Shown: piece after piece, positions 53,578 through 64,000 of the stretch
How positions within the stretch are numbered: the stretch's first letter is position 1
How the letters are laid out: each line of letters begins with the position of its first letter
From: Tillandsia leiboldiana
Taxonomy: Eukaryota; Streptophyta; Magnoliopsida; Poales; Bromeliaceae
Assembly (NCBI GenBank): GCA_029204045.2
Contig: CM055063.1
Span: 36,427,562-36,491,561 of the forward strand
Length of the DNA stretch: 64,000 bases
Direction: 5' to 3'
Program-made: the position numbers and the translations under genes
The notes under the pieces: model-generated
What the model was told of the DNA's origin: nothing
Databases searched by the model: none
What the model saw: the letters and a program-made list of their open reading frames with translations, nothing else

Positions 53578-54486
53578 ATGCCAAAACTTATAAAGTGTGA
53601 GTTATGGTCCGCAAGGGGGACTTTTTGGGGCATATCGTTTCGGTGTCCGGAATTACAGTGGATCCAAGGAGGATTGAATCATGATCAATTGGGCTCGACC
53701 AACAGCGATAATGGAAATTCGAAGCTTCCTGGGTCTGGCAGGGTATTACAGACATTTTGAGGAAGGCTCCTCCAAGATAGTAATGCCCCTGGCTCGCCTG
53801 ACCCGAAAAGGGGAGAAGTTTGTCTGGGCTGATCAATGCCAGAAGAGTTTTGAGGAACTCAAAGTCAGGTTGACGCAGGCCCGGTGCTCACTCTACCGGA
53901 GCCTGGTGAAGACTTTGAGGTTTATTGCGAGGCGTGCTTATGCAACGGGGTGAGGTCATAGCCTACGCGTCAAGGCAACTCAAGGAGTACGAGAGAAACT
54001 ACCCCATGCACGACCGGGAGCTTGCAGCGGTCGTGTTCGTCCTCAAACTGTGGAGTCACTATCCGTACGGTACACATGGCACTGGTACTCGATCATCAGA
54101 GCCTCAAGTACCTCTTCACTCAGAGGAAGCTGAATTTGCGGCAGAGGCGGTGGCTCGAGTTACTAAAGGACTACGACCTAACTATCCACTACCATCCCGG
54201 GAGAGCGAATGTGGTGGCTGATGCCGTGAGCCACAAAGGACAAACGGTGGAATCAATGACGAACGCCTTCACCCAGCGAGGACCGTTTGATTGCAGATTT
54301 TTCGCAATTGAGACTGAAGGTAGTACCAGCGGGAACGGTCGCACGACTCATGACCGTGGTGGTCAGACCACCCTACTGGACAGGATTCGGAAGGGACAAT
54401 GGACCGACGGCCAGCTACAACTGGTGCGAGACAGAATGTCCTCGGAGCAAGACGGAGTTTGTATGACTGACACAGATGATGTATAA
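53578..54486 (+). pseudogene. C RT thumb and RNase H remnant
   Basis: Broken frames hold EIRSFLGLAGYYRHF, RLTRKGEKFVWADQCQ (RT thumb) and then VIAYASRQLKEYERNYPMHD and YLFTQRKLNLRQRRWLELLK (RNase H end). No recognisable RT fingers or palm lie between the protease remnant and here (52870-53570), so the catalytic core is lost or unrecognisable. Several frameshifts. Confidence 0.75.
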
Positions 54487-55353
54487 GGTGCCGGGGACGA
54501 ATTTGTGTACCCGGTAAGCTAAAAATAAGGGAAGAAAGTCTAGCAAAGGTATATAATACCTCCTATACCGTGCATCCCGAAGGTACAAAGAGGTTGCAAG
54601 GATCTGTGGCAGACCTTCAGGTGGCCCAAATCGGAAAGAGCGACGCGGCACAAATTGTGGCGCAATATTGGGTGTGCCAACGGGTGAAAGCGAAACATCA
54701 GCGACCGGCGGGGGGAAAGCAGACGTTTCGGCTACGAGGGAGGTAGTAGCAAGGAAGACCTCTACAGAGAGTAATTTTGGCCACGACCCCCAGAGGGACC
54801 CTTAGAAGTAATGCTTCATACCTTCCTGCCCATAAGGAGGTGAAGACTTAGTTGTCTTATTTGTTGGCTATTTAGTTAAGGGTTAATAGGTCCAACTTCC
54901 GGCCTGTGTGACAATAGACCCCGAGGCGTTGTAAACAGTATGCCTTGGACGTCCAGGTGAGGTGAGTCGGGCCAAGACCCGAGGCGTTGTAACAGTACGC
55001 CTTAGACGTCCAGGTGGGTTGAGTCAGGTCAAGATCGGTGGCGGTGTGACAGAACGCCTTAAGTAAATGGGTTGCGTATTTCTTATAATTCGAGCATTTG
55101 GGATTGTTGGTGGAGTCGACGACCCGACATTTGGGATTTCGGGGCACGTAGGCCCGGGTGACATACCGGTTGGCTTTACTGCCAAACCTCGATGCGGATC
55201 TTAGCACGAGGAGGACAAAAAGGTTGCGCAACCGGACGATCCCCCTATGGGAAGGTGCTGTGAAGCAACCAGGAAGAATGTGAGGCAACTTGGGAACCAG
55301 AGTCAAAGATGGGGGAGTGCTACCCGGACCTCTTCGCCGCAGGCGGGAGTTAA
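54487..55353 (+). pseudogene. C integrase and chromodomain remnants
   Basis: Near 54540-54715 a decayed zinc domain (VHPEGTKRLQ, WVCQRVKAKHQRPAG) is visible. From 54720 to 55150 no domain is recognisable, and the DDE core is absent. A chromodomain tail (EECEATWEPESKM, ECYPDLF) occurs near 55270-55340 just before the 3' end block at 55355. Confidence 0.65.
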
Positions 55354-55389
55354 GTTTCGGGGACGAAACTTGTTTTTATTGGTGAGTGG

Positions 55390-58381
55390 TGTAAGACCTG
55401 GCCTTTCCTTGACCCTTCCCGTTATCCCTTTTCTTATGACTGTCCGACGGTGGGACAATTTTTGATGTTTTTCTGGAGAGTCCGTCGGGACTCGCGGACA
55501 TTTTTAGGCGGAAGGGCTCGCGAAAACGGAGAACGGGGACACGATCGGTTTCGGATTCCGACTCCCGGTTCTCCCAGAATAAAATTTTGAAGTTCGGAAC
55601 CCCCTTTAGGCGCTCCGGGACCCGTGCGAGTGGATGACACGCTTTTCGAGACATCTTAGCCGCCGATTGTTTTTAGGGTTTCCTTAAAAACCGGGGGGGG
55701 GGGGCGTAGGGTTTTTTTTTTCTCCCTCTTCGTTTTCTCTCTTGGACGGCTAGGATTTAGGGCGGGCGCTTTTAAGAAAGAAACCCCAATCCATATTTCC
55801 TCCCTTTTCAAGAGGCGGCGTGAGAAACCGAGGCGACGAGACGAGGAGAAGGGCAGAACGGGGGAAACCCATCCCTCGTGGAGCCTTCCGTTGGAGACGA
55901 GAGGGACGATCCACCCTCCCCCCTTTTCCTCGCAGGATCACGGTAAGCGTCGTTCCCCTTTATTGCAATTTCTGTGGGGTCGAGGTTTTGGTTGGGGGTC
56001 GTTCGGGTGTCGCACGCGTCGTAGGTTGTGGTAACGGGAAGCCGCCGTCGCCGTTGTCAAACGGTGAGGCCGCCGCCGCCGTTATCATGCCCACGAGGTC
56101 GTCGCTGGAGTCGCACGGGAGCTAAAACGGAGAAGAAAACGAAAAAGGGGGCGTTACTGTTCATCGCGTACGGATCCTCCAGCCGCGGTCCACAGACCCC
56201 GGGCGTGCACCCGGTGCACGCCCCGCAGCCCCGGAGGGGCAGACCCGGCGCACGGAACCGTGCGCCGGGCTGCACACTGTGCGCGGTGCACGCTCCGGGC
56301 GTGCACCCGGCGCTCACCGCGGCAGCCGCGCGGCATGGACCCGGTCCGCGCCCTTCCACGTGCGCGGCCCGGCCCAAGCCGCCCCGGCTCACCCTGCTGG
56401 GCGTGCACCCGGTCCGCGACCGCCAGCACTGTGGCCGTGAACCCGGTCCGCGACGGCGGCGTGCTCCGACGGCTCACCGAGCGATGCACCCGGTCTGCGC
56501 CGTAGTCGTCTGCTGCCGTGGACCCGGTCCACGCCTGGATCCGTGCACCATCCGTCAGCCCGGAAGCCCGGGAGCTCCGTTTTGGCCCGTTTTTGGCCCA
56601 TTTCGCCCCATTTTTGAGTGTTTTGACCACGACGATGTTTTTAACATTACCTTTCCTACTTTAGTTTTCGGGCGCAAGGTGGGAGGATTTCTGACTGGAA
56701 CTCCCCGCACACCCTTTTCTTCGCGTTCCAGGTGGGTACCCCTTGGAATATCTTTGTGCATGTTTTCGTTATTGTCATTTATATCTTGTAAGGGGTGACG
56801 TGGACCTCCGGGTTTAATGAACGTCGTGGTGGGAGACTAGATGGGCAGATTGCCCCTCCGAACAACAGTTGGATTGTTCGGAGCATGCGAGCGATGAGGA
56901 CGACGAACAGCGTGACCAGTCGGACGTCGAAGGTGGGTTCCTTCCCCGACAGTTATTGAGTCGGGAAACGAGGACAAGTGGTAATAGCAAAGGTTTGACA
57001 CGTTAAAAGGATACTAACCCCATTTATACTTACGTTTTTATTATCACCACGTTTATGGCGACTGAGGGTCGCTATGCTCGACGACACACCATGATCAGGG
57101 AGATGGCCGAGGCAGGTGCTCGGTCTGGTTTATCGAGGTAGGTGCTCGGAATGGTTAACCGAGGTTGGTGCTCGGTCTAGGCTCTTGTTTTGCTACACGC
57201 ACACCGGCGGTTTGGCCACCGCAAGGGTGTGCTTTTCCGGAAAAGTGGTACGTTGACCCGTGTACCCCACGTGATGGTGACATTAGGAATGGGGGGCCCC
57301 GTGGGTGGGGGGTGTGAGCGGTGAGGCCGAGGTGGGTGCTCGGCGGCCGAGGCAGGTGCTCGGCAGGGGTTCCGAGGCAGGTGCTCGGTGTGGTTGCCGG
57401 GGGAGGTGCCCGGTTTTGTTTGCACAAGGTTCTGCATTGTATTGTTTGCACGAGGTTCTGCATTATTTTGTTTGCACAAGGTTCTGCATTGTATGGTTTG
57501 CACTGGGTGCTTCATTGTTGATTGCTCTGGTTTTATCGTGGTTTGCCTTACTTTAGCCCTTATTACTTTTATTACTGTTTCTCGTCACTGACTCCCCACT
57601 CCGTGACAGGTTCACCCAGTCCGTCCAGGGGCGAGCGCTAGGGCACCGGTGAGGCCGCGAGGGTGCTGTTCTGACTTCTAGTGACTTAAGATACAGTGAC
57701 TCTTCTTTCCCTTTTCTTTTATTACTCATGCTAGCAAGTTGTGGATTGCGACACCCCCGTGGGGTCGAAGTGGATGTTGCCTTTTCCCTTTATCGAATAA
57801 ACGAATGATTGTTACATTCTTTCTTACTTGGCCATTTTAAACAATGAAAAGCAAAGAAAAACCGTTTGCGAAAACTACTTTTAAAATGTGGGTGTCATGT
57901 GGGCACCGGATTTTACAAACCTTGTGGAATTTATGTGTTTGCGAACTGTTTTCACAAAGTTCGGCATCGAGTGGGTGCCGTTTTTTAAACCCTGTGGATT
58001 TATGTGGCTTTCAAACGGTCTTTCCTAAAACGATGGCATCGTGTGGATGCCGCTTCCAAAACCTTGTGATTATTTATCCTTTCAAACATCGGCCACTATG
58101 TTCTAAGTGAATATTACAATGTCATGTGAGTTGTTTGGTTGTATGTGTACGAGACCCCAACTGATGTGGTTAGAGATTGTATGTGCTACACCTTATGAGA
58201 CACTTTGTAATTGAGACGCCGTGCATATACAAAGGAGACTCTGCCCGTTTGCAGAGTGAATTTGTGTATGCGGCGGGTCTGACACGCACCGGGGAGCATT
58301 GGTTTACAAAAAAAAAATATATGGCTGAATTAGGGGCATCGGTGGCTCCTCTTCCGCGCGATTCGAACCCCCGGGGCGTGA
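55390..58381 (+). repeat. C 3' LTR, interrupted 2 bp from its end by F
   Basis: It starts TGTAAGACCTGG. A donor-like CG|GTAAGC has its exon end at 55942. The GTGCACCCGG-type array is at 56190-56560. Hairpins lie at 57199-57232, 57891-57907, 57963-57979, 58035-58051 and 58218-58274. It breaks off at GGGGCGTGA, lacking only the final CA. Confidence 0.9.
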
Positions 58382-58682
58382 TGTTGGGTTATATGTAATA
58401 CGGATCTAAATAGGGGAAAAAAACACCTAGAGGGGGGTGAATAGGTGTAAACGTATAAACACTCAAAAAATCGTTGCGATAAAACCCAATGCGGAAATAA
58501 AAATAATACGCAAGATTTTTACGTGGAAAACTCCATCACCGGAGTAAAAAACCACGGGACCGATAACACGGCAGAAATCCACTAGAATTAAAACACGTAC
58601 AAGGTGATTTACCGTACACACTTACGACTCAACCTTTTCATACGCTCCTAGAGGATCTTCTCCGCTCGCTCCGCGACGCTTC

Positions 58683-58860
58683 TCGAATCCACGATCTGCG
58701 CCCAACGCCGAATCCACGGCGTCCAACGTCGAATCCACGACGTCCGACCGAATCCACGGTCTTCACCCAATAGCACCCTTCGAATCCACGAACGTGCCTC
58801 GCTCCGAATCCACGAGAGCGGTTGAACCTTGAATCCACAAGGACACGCGAATCCACGCGC
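58683..58860 (-). repeat. CGAATCCACG-word repeat in F LTR
   Basis: About nine occurrences of GAATCCAC with G or A next, spaced 15 to 30 bp, often preceded by CG or CC. In sense this is CGTGGATTCG. Confidence 0.75.
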
Positions 58861-59142
58861 CGATTTTTGGGGTAAATCGTTGTTTTGGGTGGTGATGATC
58901 CGCCGAATACTTAGATCAAAGATAGATCGGAAATACCATCTAAGTATTCATTAGTTTGATTCAACTCGAGATGTGAGTATGAAAACCTAGAATCAAACTA
59001 ATCAATATAGATGAAGAAACATAGAGTATTCTCTAATGATTTCCTTTCTTCTCTATATGTGGATCTATAGCCGTATAAAATAGTATATGAAAATGACGGC
59101 TAAAGACTATGTGGATTACCCTAGAAAAAGAGTCATAGGGTG

Positions 59143-59150
59143 TATTTATA
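59143..59150 (-). promoter_or_regulatory. TATA box of F LTR
   Basis: Minus-strand TATAAATA, 67 bp downstream of the last GATCCGGATC copy. Confidence 0.65.
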
Positions 59151-59216
59151 GGTTAGAAACCCTAGGAAGGAGATAAGAATCAAAAACCTAACATTTCTGG
59201 AAATTTTACGGACGGC

Positions 59217-59497
59217 GATCCGGATCGGACTAGCTAGGATCCGGATCGTCGTAACGAGACAGCCAGTTCCAGAAAAACGAAGGTTCGGGATCCGGATCGA
59301 AGTGCATGATCCGGATCGTTCATACAGTTTACCAAACATCAATGTTCGGGATCCGGATTGTGAAACATGATCCGGATCGTTCAAGGAAAATGGTAAACTC
59401 ACTGTTCGGGATCCGGATCAAGAGACTACGATCCGGATTGAACTGATGTATGAACGAACCACCTTCGGGATCCAGATCGAACAACCTGATCCGGATC
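59217..59497 (-). promoter_or_regulatory. GATCCGGATC palindrome array in F U3
   Basis: Ten sites (59217, 59238, 59289, 59308, 59350, 59369, 59410, 59430, 59469, 59488), seven exact and three with one change. They come in pairs 19-21 bp apart, pairs about 60 bp apart. Each exact site is a perfect 10-bp palindrome. Likely a factor-binding enhancer; the factor is unknown. Confidence 0.65.
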
Positions 59498-59724
59498 CTG
59501 AACATGTCCCAAGTCCAGTTTTTGATTTTTATGCAATGAAAGATTCTTCCAAGTGTTTCTACACTACAAGAAGTATTCGGATCACACAAAATATTTAGTT
59601 AAACGTACCTGATCCTTTTGAATTCTTCTTTCTTGAGATTGAGTTAAATGATCCAACTTTCTTCACCTTCAATCTTCAAGACTTGAGACTTTCACGAAAC
59701 TACGCCAACTCAAATTCCGTAACA

Positions 59725-59738
59725 ATCTCCCCCTTTGG
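59725..59738 (-). other. F polypurine tract
   Basis: Minus-strand CCAAAGGGGGAGAT abuts the 3' LTR start at 59724. Standard copia plus-strand primer. Similar GGGGGAG tracts recur at about 60443 and 62493, the second between pol and the extra ORF. Confidence 0.85.
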
Positions 59739-60211
59739 CGGTTTCGTGACAAAACATAGATCCACTAAAGAAAATTCAAAAAGATATTTTTGTTGCTATC
59801 ACCATACAACAAAAATTTACAATGGAGATCCAAAAATTTAAAAACATGAGATAAACTCCTAAAACAGACTCTAGACTTAGACATCTGTACTCTCTGCACA
59901 AAGAAATCATTCTTGACAAAAAGAGATCGTTAGATACCTCAAGAATATTTAGCATATAAAACCTAGTACAGAGATAGAGTTTATCTAATCACCATGACAT
60001 TTGAGAATTCAGATATGTAAGAGAATCAAAGTTAAAAACCAACATATCTTCTATGCATTCACAAACCAAATGTCAAAATGTTAGTCCAACATCAACTTGT
60101 TAGTTATATTACATGCCCAAATAGTTAGTCGAATAGTTAGTCGAGACATGCAAACAATCACAAGATGAAAACCAAAGTTGAAGTTGAGATCATACTTACC
60201 TTGATGTATAC

Positions 60212-60358
60212 AAAATCTTCATCATCAAAATTTTCACAAACATTGTTCGAGTTCCCTTACAAAATCTTCATCATCAAGCTTTTCACAAACATTGTTCGAG
60301 TTCCCTTACAAAATCTTCATCATCAAGCTTTTCACAAACATTGTTCGAGTTCCCTTAC
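60212..60358 (-). repeat. 49-bp tandem repeat, three copies
   Basis: Units start at 60212, 60261 and 60310, almost identical; the first differs by two bases. Located between the extra ORF and the 3' LTR. The flanking 59739-60211 and 60359-60608 show no coding sequence. Confidence 0.9.
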
Positions 60359-60608
60359 CTTGATGTTCATTCACATCATCGTTGTACCTTGATATTTCAT
60401 CATTCAATTTCATCATTCATTGTTCAAAGTTCTCTCTAACTCTCTCCCCCTTTTTGTCACAAAACAAAGCCAAAATGTAGTTAAGACTACGAAATGTTAG
60501 GAGAGTGAAAAGTTCTAGTAAAACGTAAAACCTGAGAACTAAGCTAAAGTAAGTATAAAACTAAATCCTAAAATCAAAATCCTGCACAAAAGGAAGGGAA
60601 AGTGCAGT

Positions 60609-61208
60609 TCAGTCGGAGGAGTCGGAGCTGGTACAACTCAGCTTGCTCAAAATCCCTTTAAGCATTGTCGAGATAGTTGAACACTTCTTCTTTATCTTCT
60701 TGTGTTCAGAGGAAATTTGCTGAAGTTCTTTCGATATCCTCTCTTGTGCAGCAGAGAGTCTTTGTTGTTCCTGGCGAAGCGATTCCAATACAGCAGCGTC
60801 TGTATCCTGTCTTTTCGAGTGTGATGGATGCTGTCTAGAAGCAGATGGTGCATCCAATCCCGTAACCCATGGAGATTCAGTTTGTAGAATCCCAGAGAGT
60901 GAGCGAGCTCTAGTAAGAGGCCTACTATGATAACTTTCACTTCTTAGGACATTCTTTCATCTTGTATATTGCTTAGTTGTTGATGCAGATTTCATAAGCC
61001 TTTTGCCCTTGACAGATTTCCTGTTTTCCTCATCAATCTTCTGTTGAACATCTTTGAAGAATTCATCCCATTCTTCCGTATCGTACTCCGAGCTGTCCTC
61101 CCTGCCTTTGGTTGTCTTATCTTCTGTTGAAACATCTGGTTCCTCTTTTACAGACGTACTCTTGTGCACCATTGTGACCAGGAGAAGGATTAACCAAGAG
61201 AGTGCCAT
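60609..61208 (-). pseudogene. F extra ORF, env-like position, one in-frame stop
   Basis: Minus-strand frame from ATG 61208, read through one TGA at 60957-60959, to the stop at 60609; about 200 codons. The N-terminus is hydrophobic (LSWLILLLVTMV), then an acidic Glu/Asp/Lys-rich part, and after the stop a basic Ser-rich part and a Glu/Gln/Lys-rich heptad segment likely to form a coiled coil, ending Ser/Asp-rich. It lies between pol and the 3' LTR, where SIRE-type elements carry an env-like gene, and a coiled coil fits that class. It is much shorter than known env-like proteins (about 600 residues). I do not recognise its family. The stop may derive from CGA. Confidence 0.5.
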
Positions 61209-61238
61209 TGATCAAAGTGCTTGAGTTAAGAAGGTGTC

Positions 61239-61618
61239 CTGTGAAAACCAACTCAAGAACACAAAAATTCTTAGTTTTCAAAATTGAAAAAATTGTATCC
61301 AAAGAATCATTATCATGTAGAGAGACTAAGAATCAAATTAGTTTTGCAAAAGGACTTTTAAAAATAGATCAATTGCATGATTTTCGAAAATCCTTATTAT
61401 ATGCCCTAAAACCAAAATTTTAGAAATCGAAGCCTAAAAATCCGTTAATCAGGAGAATACCTAGCATATAATCAAAACTAATCTACCCAGAGTTCTTATT
61501 TCAAAAGAAATTTGATCAAAAACCATCCACAAACAAAGTTGATCCAAGAAATTCATCACGTTTGAGGAGGAAAAGAGAAAAACGGTGAAAAACCGAGATT
61601 TTGATCAATAAAACTTAC
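61239..61618 (-). other. Predicted intron before the F extra ORF
   Basis: On the minus strand A|GTAAGT at 61618 is a good donor. TTGGTTTTCACAG ending at 61239 is a good acceptor with a pyrimidine-rich run. The ATG at 61208 follows 30 nt downstream. Motif-based prediction only. Confidence 0.4.
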
Positions 61619-61736
61619 TTGGAGTTGAAGAACCTGAGTTTGAAAGCTTCCAGGAAGGATGAAATCTAGAGAGAGAGGCTCTGGAAACTTCGGAACAAAA
61701 GATTGGAGTAAAGAAATCAAAAACCCCTTTCGTTCC

Positions 61737-61903
61737 TTATAAAACCTAGCCGCGATCCGGATCAGTTCATAACTGCGATCCGGATCGGCTACCCGCAGTA
61801 AGAAACTGCGTTCGGGATCCGGATCGGCAGATACAATCCGGATCGTCAGCCCGCAGAAGAATTCCTGCGTTCGGGATCCGGATCATCTAACCCGATCCGG
61901 ATC
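61737..61903 (-). promoter_or_regulatory. Internal GATCCGGATC array with TATA-like site in F
   Basis: Six sites (61754, 61777, 61816, 61835, 61875, 61894), one with a single change, in pairs about 20 bp apart and about 60 bp between pairs, as in the U3. Minus-strand TTTTATAA lies at 61737-61744, directly downstream. Confidence 0.5.
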
Positions 61904-62844
61904 GGCCCCAACTTTTTCTTTAGAAAATTTCAGAGAAATTCAAGAAAAACCCGAAAAAGATTGTAAGCACAAATGTGTATCAACTTTAAACAAAAATCAT
62001 CGTTTCATACAACAAGAATTAGATTATGCCAAATCTATCAATAATATCCAAAAATGAAACGAAAATTTACAAAAATTAAATCCCTTAAAGTTGAACACCT
62101 TCAATCACATCTAGCTTGATCTTATGAGTAATGCCTTTATCAAATCATCAATTCAGTAAAGAAAATGAAATACAAAGATCAATAGATGTTTGAAATCCCA
62201 AATATAGTAGATAATATATCTAGACAATCTGTTGAAGAGAGTGGCTCTTTGAGCATCTTTCATTAAAAACCCACCTTATACCAACCTTGAAATTTGACAG
62301 AGTCAAGTATTTCAACATGCATTTTACTTAATCAAAAATTTGAACAACCATGCTTGGTATACATGTGGTAGCTGCACACAATACTCGGACGACCGAGGTG
62401 GTAGCTCTTTCCTCCATGTGGTGGTAGTTTTCACACTCCTCATTGGGATGTAACTCTTTCCACATCTTTTGAGCATTTTACCTTTTCTAAGACTCCCCCT
62501 CAATTGGCTATCAATTATTTAAGATATAAAGTATTCAACCAAATATTGATCTCGATTTCATACTCGACTAAGCAGTCAAATAAGATAATGACTATACCAA
62601 GAGATCATAGAGAGAGAGAAATTGACTTTGATCACTTTAGAAGATGATTTAATTAACATAATGATCATTGCAACAGTGAAATATTATGATGGCAAAAGCA
62701 TAATAAATTTCTAAATGTGCGAAAAGATGCAATTAAAGTCAATTATGATCTATGCTCAATTTATGTCCTATGTACAAACATAGATAATGAACAAAACAAA
62801 AACAAATACAAAACCTATCCTAAGCAAAGATTTCAAAAAGAGGA
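61904..62844. other. F spacer between pol and internal promoter-like array
   Basis: AT-rich, with no recognisable frame. A minus-strand AGGGGGAGTC purine tract lies at about 62491-62500. A GGTGGTAG word is repeated near 62365-62425. Confidence 0.5.
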
Positions 62845-64000
62845 TTATTTCAAGGAAAGCATCCCAATTGCTTTTCGTAAATGAATAAAACATTTTTGAT
62901 CCAAAGGTTTTGTTAGAATGTCAGCTAATTGATCCTCAGTTGAAATATATGAAAGTTGAAGAGTATTTGATTCAACTAGCTCTCTAAGGAAATGATATCT
63001 AAGTTCAATATGTTTTGTTCTAGAGTGCAACACAGGGTTTTTAGAAATGTTAATAGCACTAGTGTTGTCACAAAGTATTGTTACCGAAGATGCTGAAATG
63101 CGGAAGTCGCTCAGTACGCTTTTCATCCAAATGAGTTGAGTTGAGCAACTTCCAGCTGAAATGTATTCCGCTTCGGCAGTCGAGAGTGCTATGCAATTCT
63201 GCTTTTTACTGTGCCATGCAACAAGGCAATGGCCAAGATAGAAGCATGCACCACTCGTGCTTTTCCGATCATCCACTGATCCTGCCCAATCGGCATCTGA
63301 GTATCCAACAATATCCAAACTTGTTCCCATAGGATACCAAATTCCGAAATTAATTAATCCTTTGATATGCCGGATGATCCTTTTCACCGCTTTCAGGTGA
63401 ACCTCCTTTGGTGCTGATTGATATCTCGCGCAAATCCCAACACCAAAAGATATATCCGGGCGACTAGCCGTGAGGTAAAGTAGACTTCCAATCATACTTC
63501 GATACAATTTCTCGTCTACATTCTCACTATGTGATTCACTTCCAAGTCCCTTGTGGCTAGTTCCCATTGGAGTCGGAAAATCTTTACAATTTTCTAGATC
63601 AAACTTTTTGACCAACTCCATTGCATACTTGGATTGACTCAAGTGAATACCTTCATCATTTTGTTTAATTTGCAATCCAAGAAAATAAGTCAATTCGCCC
63701 ATCATGGACATCTCAAATTCGCTTTCCATGGTCTCCGCGAATTTAGAAGCATCATTATCTCTTGTTGCACCAAATACTATGTCATCGACATATATCTGTG
63801 CTACAATGAAATTGTTTTGATAATGCTTCACAAAGAGAGTCCTATCAGCTCCCCCTCGAGTATAGCCCTTCTCCAAAAGGTGCTTTGTTAACCTTTCGTA
63901 CCATGCTCGCGGTGCTTGTTTCAGACCGTAAAGAGCCTTTTTCAAACGAAAAACATGGTTAGGTTGTTTATGATCTACAAAACCTTTCGGTTGAGCCACA
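62845..64000 (-). CDS. F pol: C-terminal RT and RNase H, open at window edge
   Basis: An uninterrupted minus-strand frame of 384 codons from the right edge to the stop at 62845. RT: LKKALYGLKQAPRAWYERL, catalytic YVDDIVFGATR, GELTYFLGLQI, then YRSMIGSLLYLTASRPDI, the typical copia block before RNase H. RNase H: GYSDADWAGSVDDRKSTSG, ALSTAEAEYIS, LCDNTSAINI, RTKHIELRYHFLREL, DILTKPL. No stop or frameshift is visible, so this part may be functional. The reaction is cDNA synthesis from element RNA and removal of the RNA strand in virus-like particles. The start lies beyond the window. Confidence 0.93.
   Translation of the reverse strand, partial: VAQPKGFVDHKQPNHVFRLKKALYGLKQAPRAWYERLTKHLLEKGYTRGGADRTLFVKHYQNNFIVAQIYVDDIVFGATRDNDASKFAETMESEFEMSMMGELTYFLGLQIKQNDEGIHLSQSKYAMELVKKFDLENCKDFPTPMGTSHKGLGSESHSENVDEKLYRSMIGSLLYLTASRPDISFGVGICARYQSAPKEVHLKAVKRIIRHIKGLINFGIWYPMGTSLDIVGYSDADWAGSVDDRKSTSGACFYLGHCLVAWHSKKQNCIALSTAEAEYISAGSCSTQLIWMKSVLSDFRISASSVTILCDNTSAINISKNPVLHSRTKHIELRYHFLRELVESNTLQLSYISTEDQLADILTKPLDQKCFIHLRKAIGMLSLK

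Larger units (their letters stand above)
48468..58381 (+). mobile_element. Element C, decayed Tekay-like Ty3/gypsy
   Basis: The 5' LTR is cut by the gap (48468-51396). Then come the primer site, a broken gag-pol (51619-55353), the GTTTCGGGGACGAAAC block, and a 3' LTR (55390-58381) interrupted 2 bp before its end by F. Many frameshifts and stops; not functional. Confidence 0.9.
58382..59724 (-). repeat. F 3' LTR, 1343 bp
   Basis: In sense it begins TGTTACGG at 59724 and ends ACCCAACA at 58382. U3 carries a GATCCGGATC array (59217-59497), then TATAAATA (59143-59150). Near the end (58683-58860) the word CGAATCCACG recurs about nine times. Confidence 0.9.
58382..64000 (-). mobile_element. Element F, SIRE/Maximus-type Ty1/copia retrotransposon, partial
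   Basis: Minus-strand element whose 3' LTR is at the left (58382-59724) and whose RT/RNase H runs off the right edge. The copia assignment comes from RT YVDDIVFG and RNase H SDADWAG, with no integrase downstream of RNase H. The SIRE/Maximus call rests on the style of these motifs, the extra coding region between pol and the 3' LTR, and repeated GGGGGAG purine tracts. The 5' LTR, gag and integrase lie outside the window. Confidence 0.85.

Overview
The window is plant nuclear heterochromatin made almost entirely of nested LTR retrotransposons. I see no intact host gene, tRNA or rRNA gene. The plant call rests on primer sites matching initiator Met-tRNA, chromodomain integrases of Tekay/Del type, a SIRE/Maximus-type copia pol, and very long LTRs (2.8 to 5 kb). 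The species cannot be named from the sequence.

Layout. 1-714: 3' part of an LTR (family S2). 715-4370: an unidentified segment split by a 2.84-kb solo LTR (S1, 958-3799, TSD CTTTC). 4371-27333: a minus-strand Ty3/gypsy element B, heavily decayed. Its 3' LTR was invaded by E1 (4551-19629), a plus-strand element with a 5-kb LTR and a 2.15-kb internal region with no gag or pol. E1's 5' LTR in turn carries a 3.83-kb solo LTR of family S2 (5912-9742, TSD CCCCG). B's 5' LTR was invaded by D (27334-38244), a Tekay-like element with gag, protease, RNase H, integrase and chromodomain but with the RT catalytic core deleted. 38245-39400 and 48224-48367 are one B-like pol fragment split by E3 (39401-48223, minus strand, TSD GACAA). 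E3 is a Tekay-like element that keeps its RT core but has lost the integrase core, and carries about 330 bp of foreign intron-like DNA between gag and pol. 48368-48467 is an N gap. 48468-58381 is C, a decayed Tekay-like element. From 58382 to the right edge is F, a minus-strand copia element whose 3' LTR sits 2 bp short of the end of C's 3' LTR.

What stands out is not coding. The LTR ends and leaders of these families hold RNA hairpins whose stems differ between families by compensatory changes. They include a dimerisation-like hairpin with a palindromic loop about 170 nt after the primer site (E1, B), a terminal U5 hairpin (S2, B), and three further hairpins in the Tekay-like LTRs (S1, D, E3, C). 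The gag start in D, E3 and C follows a splice-acceptor-like YAG by exactly 6 nt, and donor-like sites recur in the LTRs, suggesting a spliced leader. E1's promoter has four G-box/CCAAT modules with identical 16-bp spacing. F carries arrays of the palindrome GATCCGGATC in its U3 and again before an internal TATA-like site.

Most long open frames in the window are artefacts of GC-rich or tandem-repeat LTR DNA and are not annotated as genes.
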